A DNA stretch of 64,000 nt. It comes from Oscillospiraceae bacterium (GTDB lineage: Bacteria; Bacillota; Clostridia; Oscillospirales; Oscillospiraceae). Below the pieces are notes generated by a model that was not told where the DNA came from, ran no database searches, and saw nothing but the letters and a program-made list of their open reading frames with translations. Numbering within the stretch: position 1 is the first letter of the stretch; each line of letters opens with the position of its first letter. The stretch is from contig JAJPYE010000009.1 of NCBI GenBank assembly GCA_021205095.1, positions 18,082 through 82,081 on the forward strand, given 5' to 3'. Shown piece after piece: positions 63,257-64,000 of the stretch. The position numbers and the translations under genes are program-made.

Positions 63257-63802
63257 ATGAATGTATATGATTTTGACAAGACCATCTATCCTGTGGACAG
63301 CACCCTGGAATTTTACCGCTGGTGTTTAAAGCGCTATCCCCGGTGCCGCCGAACGCTTTTGTGGTCGGCCTGGACGGGGATCAGCATGGGCCTGCGCCTG
63401 CGGAGCCGGACGAAGGGAAAGCGGGATCTGTTCCGCTTTCTGCCCTATGTGCCGCCGGAGGCCCCGGCGCTTTTCTGGCAGGAGCATCTGAAAAACATAA
63501 ACCCCTGGTACCTGGCCCAGCGGCGGGCGGACGATCTGGTCATCTCCGCAAGCCCGGAGTTTCTCCTCCGCCCTGTGGCGGAGGCCCTGGGCTTTGCCCT
63601 GATCGCCTCCCCGGTGGAGCAGGCCACGGGCCGCTATCTGGGGGAGAACTGTAACGGGGCGGAGAAGGTGCGCCGCTACCGGGAGGTGTATGGCGATACA
63701 CCCATAGAGGGCTTTTGGTCGGACTCGCGGGGGGACAGCCCCATGGCGGCCATCGCGGAGCGGGCCTATCTGGTGAAGGGCCAGGAGCTGCGGCCCTGGT
63801 AA
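63257..63802 (+). CDS. HAD-IB family hydrolase
   Basis: MNVYDFDKTIYPVDSTLEFYRWCL (DxDxT-like), DLVISASPEFLLRPVAEALG, WSDSRGDSPMAAIAERAYLVKG; alternative TTG start at 63251. Confidence 0.82.
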   Translation: MNVYDFDKTIYPVDSTLEFYRWCLKRYPRCRRTLLWSAWTGISMGLRLRSRTKGKRDLFRFLPYVPPEAPALFWQEHLKNINPWYLAQRRADDLVISASPEFLLRPVAEALGFALIASPVEQATGRYLGENCNGAEKVRRYREVYGDTPIEGFWSDSRGDSPMAAIAERAYLVKGQELRPW

Positions 63803-63950
63803 AGGGTTGTGAATAATGCTCACAATTTTTGCTGAAATTTCGCTGAAATTGGAGTATGCGCCTCTTGCCAAGAGGCATTTCGTCGTGTAAAATTATTTTG
63901 TGCTAAAAGAAAAATTTTAATGCTGAAGCGAGCGGGGAGGGTATGAAGCC

Positions 63951-64000
63951 ATGCGGCTTTTGGAAGAGCGTATCCTGGCGGACGGAAAGGTTCGCCCCGG
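63951..64000 (+). CDS. xpt: Xanthine phosphoribosyltransferase (N-terminal fragment, runs off the window)
   Basis: MRLLEERILADGKVRP matches the conserved Xpt N-terminus; GGGAGGG RBS. Confidence 0.7.
   Translation, partial: MRLLEERILADGKVRP

Noticed and set aside
63803-63950. Purine riboswitch upstream of xpt
   Set aside because: The purine aptamer core was not recognisable in the leader; only a GCCTCTTGCCAAGAGGC hairpin is present.
1-64000. CRISPR arrays, tRNA/rRNA genes, transposases, prophage genes
   Set aside because: None recognised on reading; the few tandem repeats (for example 38660-38700) encode protein low-complexity sequence.

Overview
This 64 kb window looks like ordinary chromosome from a high-GC Clostridia/Oscillospiraceae-type Firmicute. 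The taxonomic guess is inferred from gene content and was not tested. Coding is dense, with about 57 supported protein genes. No rRNA, tRNA, CRISPR array, IS element or prophage was recognised. Main blocks: mgtE (partial); a BMP/nucleoside-type ABC transporter (2 permeases + ATPase); yigZ-hflX; the hprK-murB-rapZ-yvcK-whiA-dnaE block; a MerR-controlled catabolic cluster (cyclase, 3-hydroxyacyl-CoA dehydrogenase, CoA-transferase A/B, DUF3870, SSS transporter); MATE; asnS; a NuoG/GltD-type flavoprotein with a small NuoF-like partner; a ZorA/ZorB-like (MotA/MotB-type) pair; nfo; a type II fatty-acid operon (acp-fabK-fabD-fabG-fabF-accB-fabZ-accC-accD-accA-acyl-CoA ligase-TetR); a pyr operon (pyrC-K-D-F-E-B-I) ending in a threonine aldolase gene; a sugar ABC transporter; and the start of xpt. 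The most interesting non-coding signal is a dispersed, multi-hairpin intergenic element. Two clear copies (about 1042-1275 on + and 14935-15125 on -) share an identical 13-nt loop, ACGTACACGCCGC, closed by 10-bp stems that differ by compensatory changes. A weaker relative (48340-48472) interrupts the fab operon. Other leads are an unannotated promoter-to-terminator transcript at about 16330-16428, a roughly 100-nt nested palindrome beside it, a riboswitch-like leader at 29244-29316, an orphan ZorAB-like motor pair, and a NuoF-like domain that has lost most cluster cysteines. All similarity statements come from reading motifs; no database search was run.
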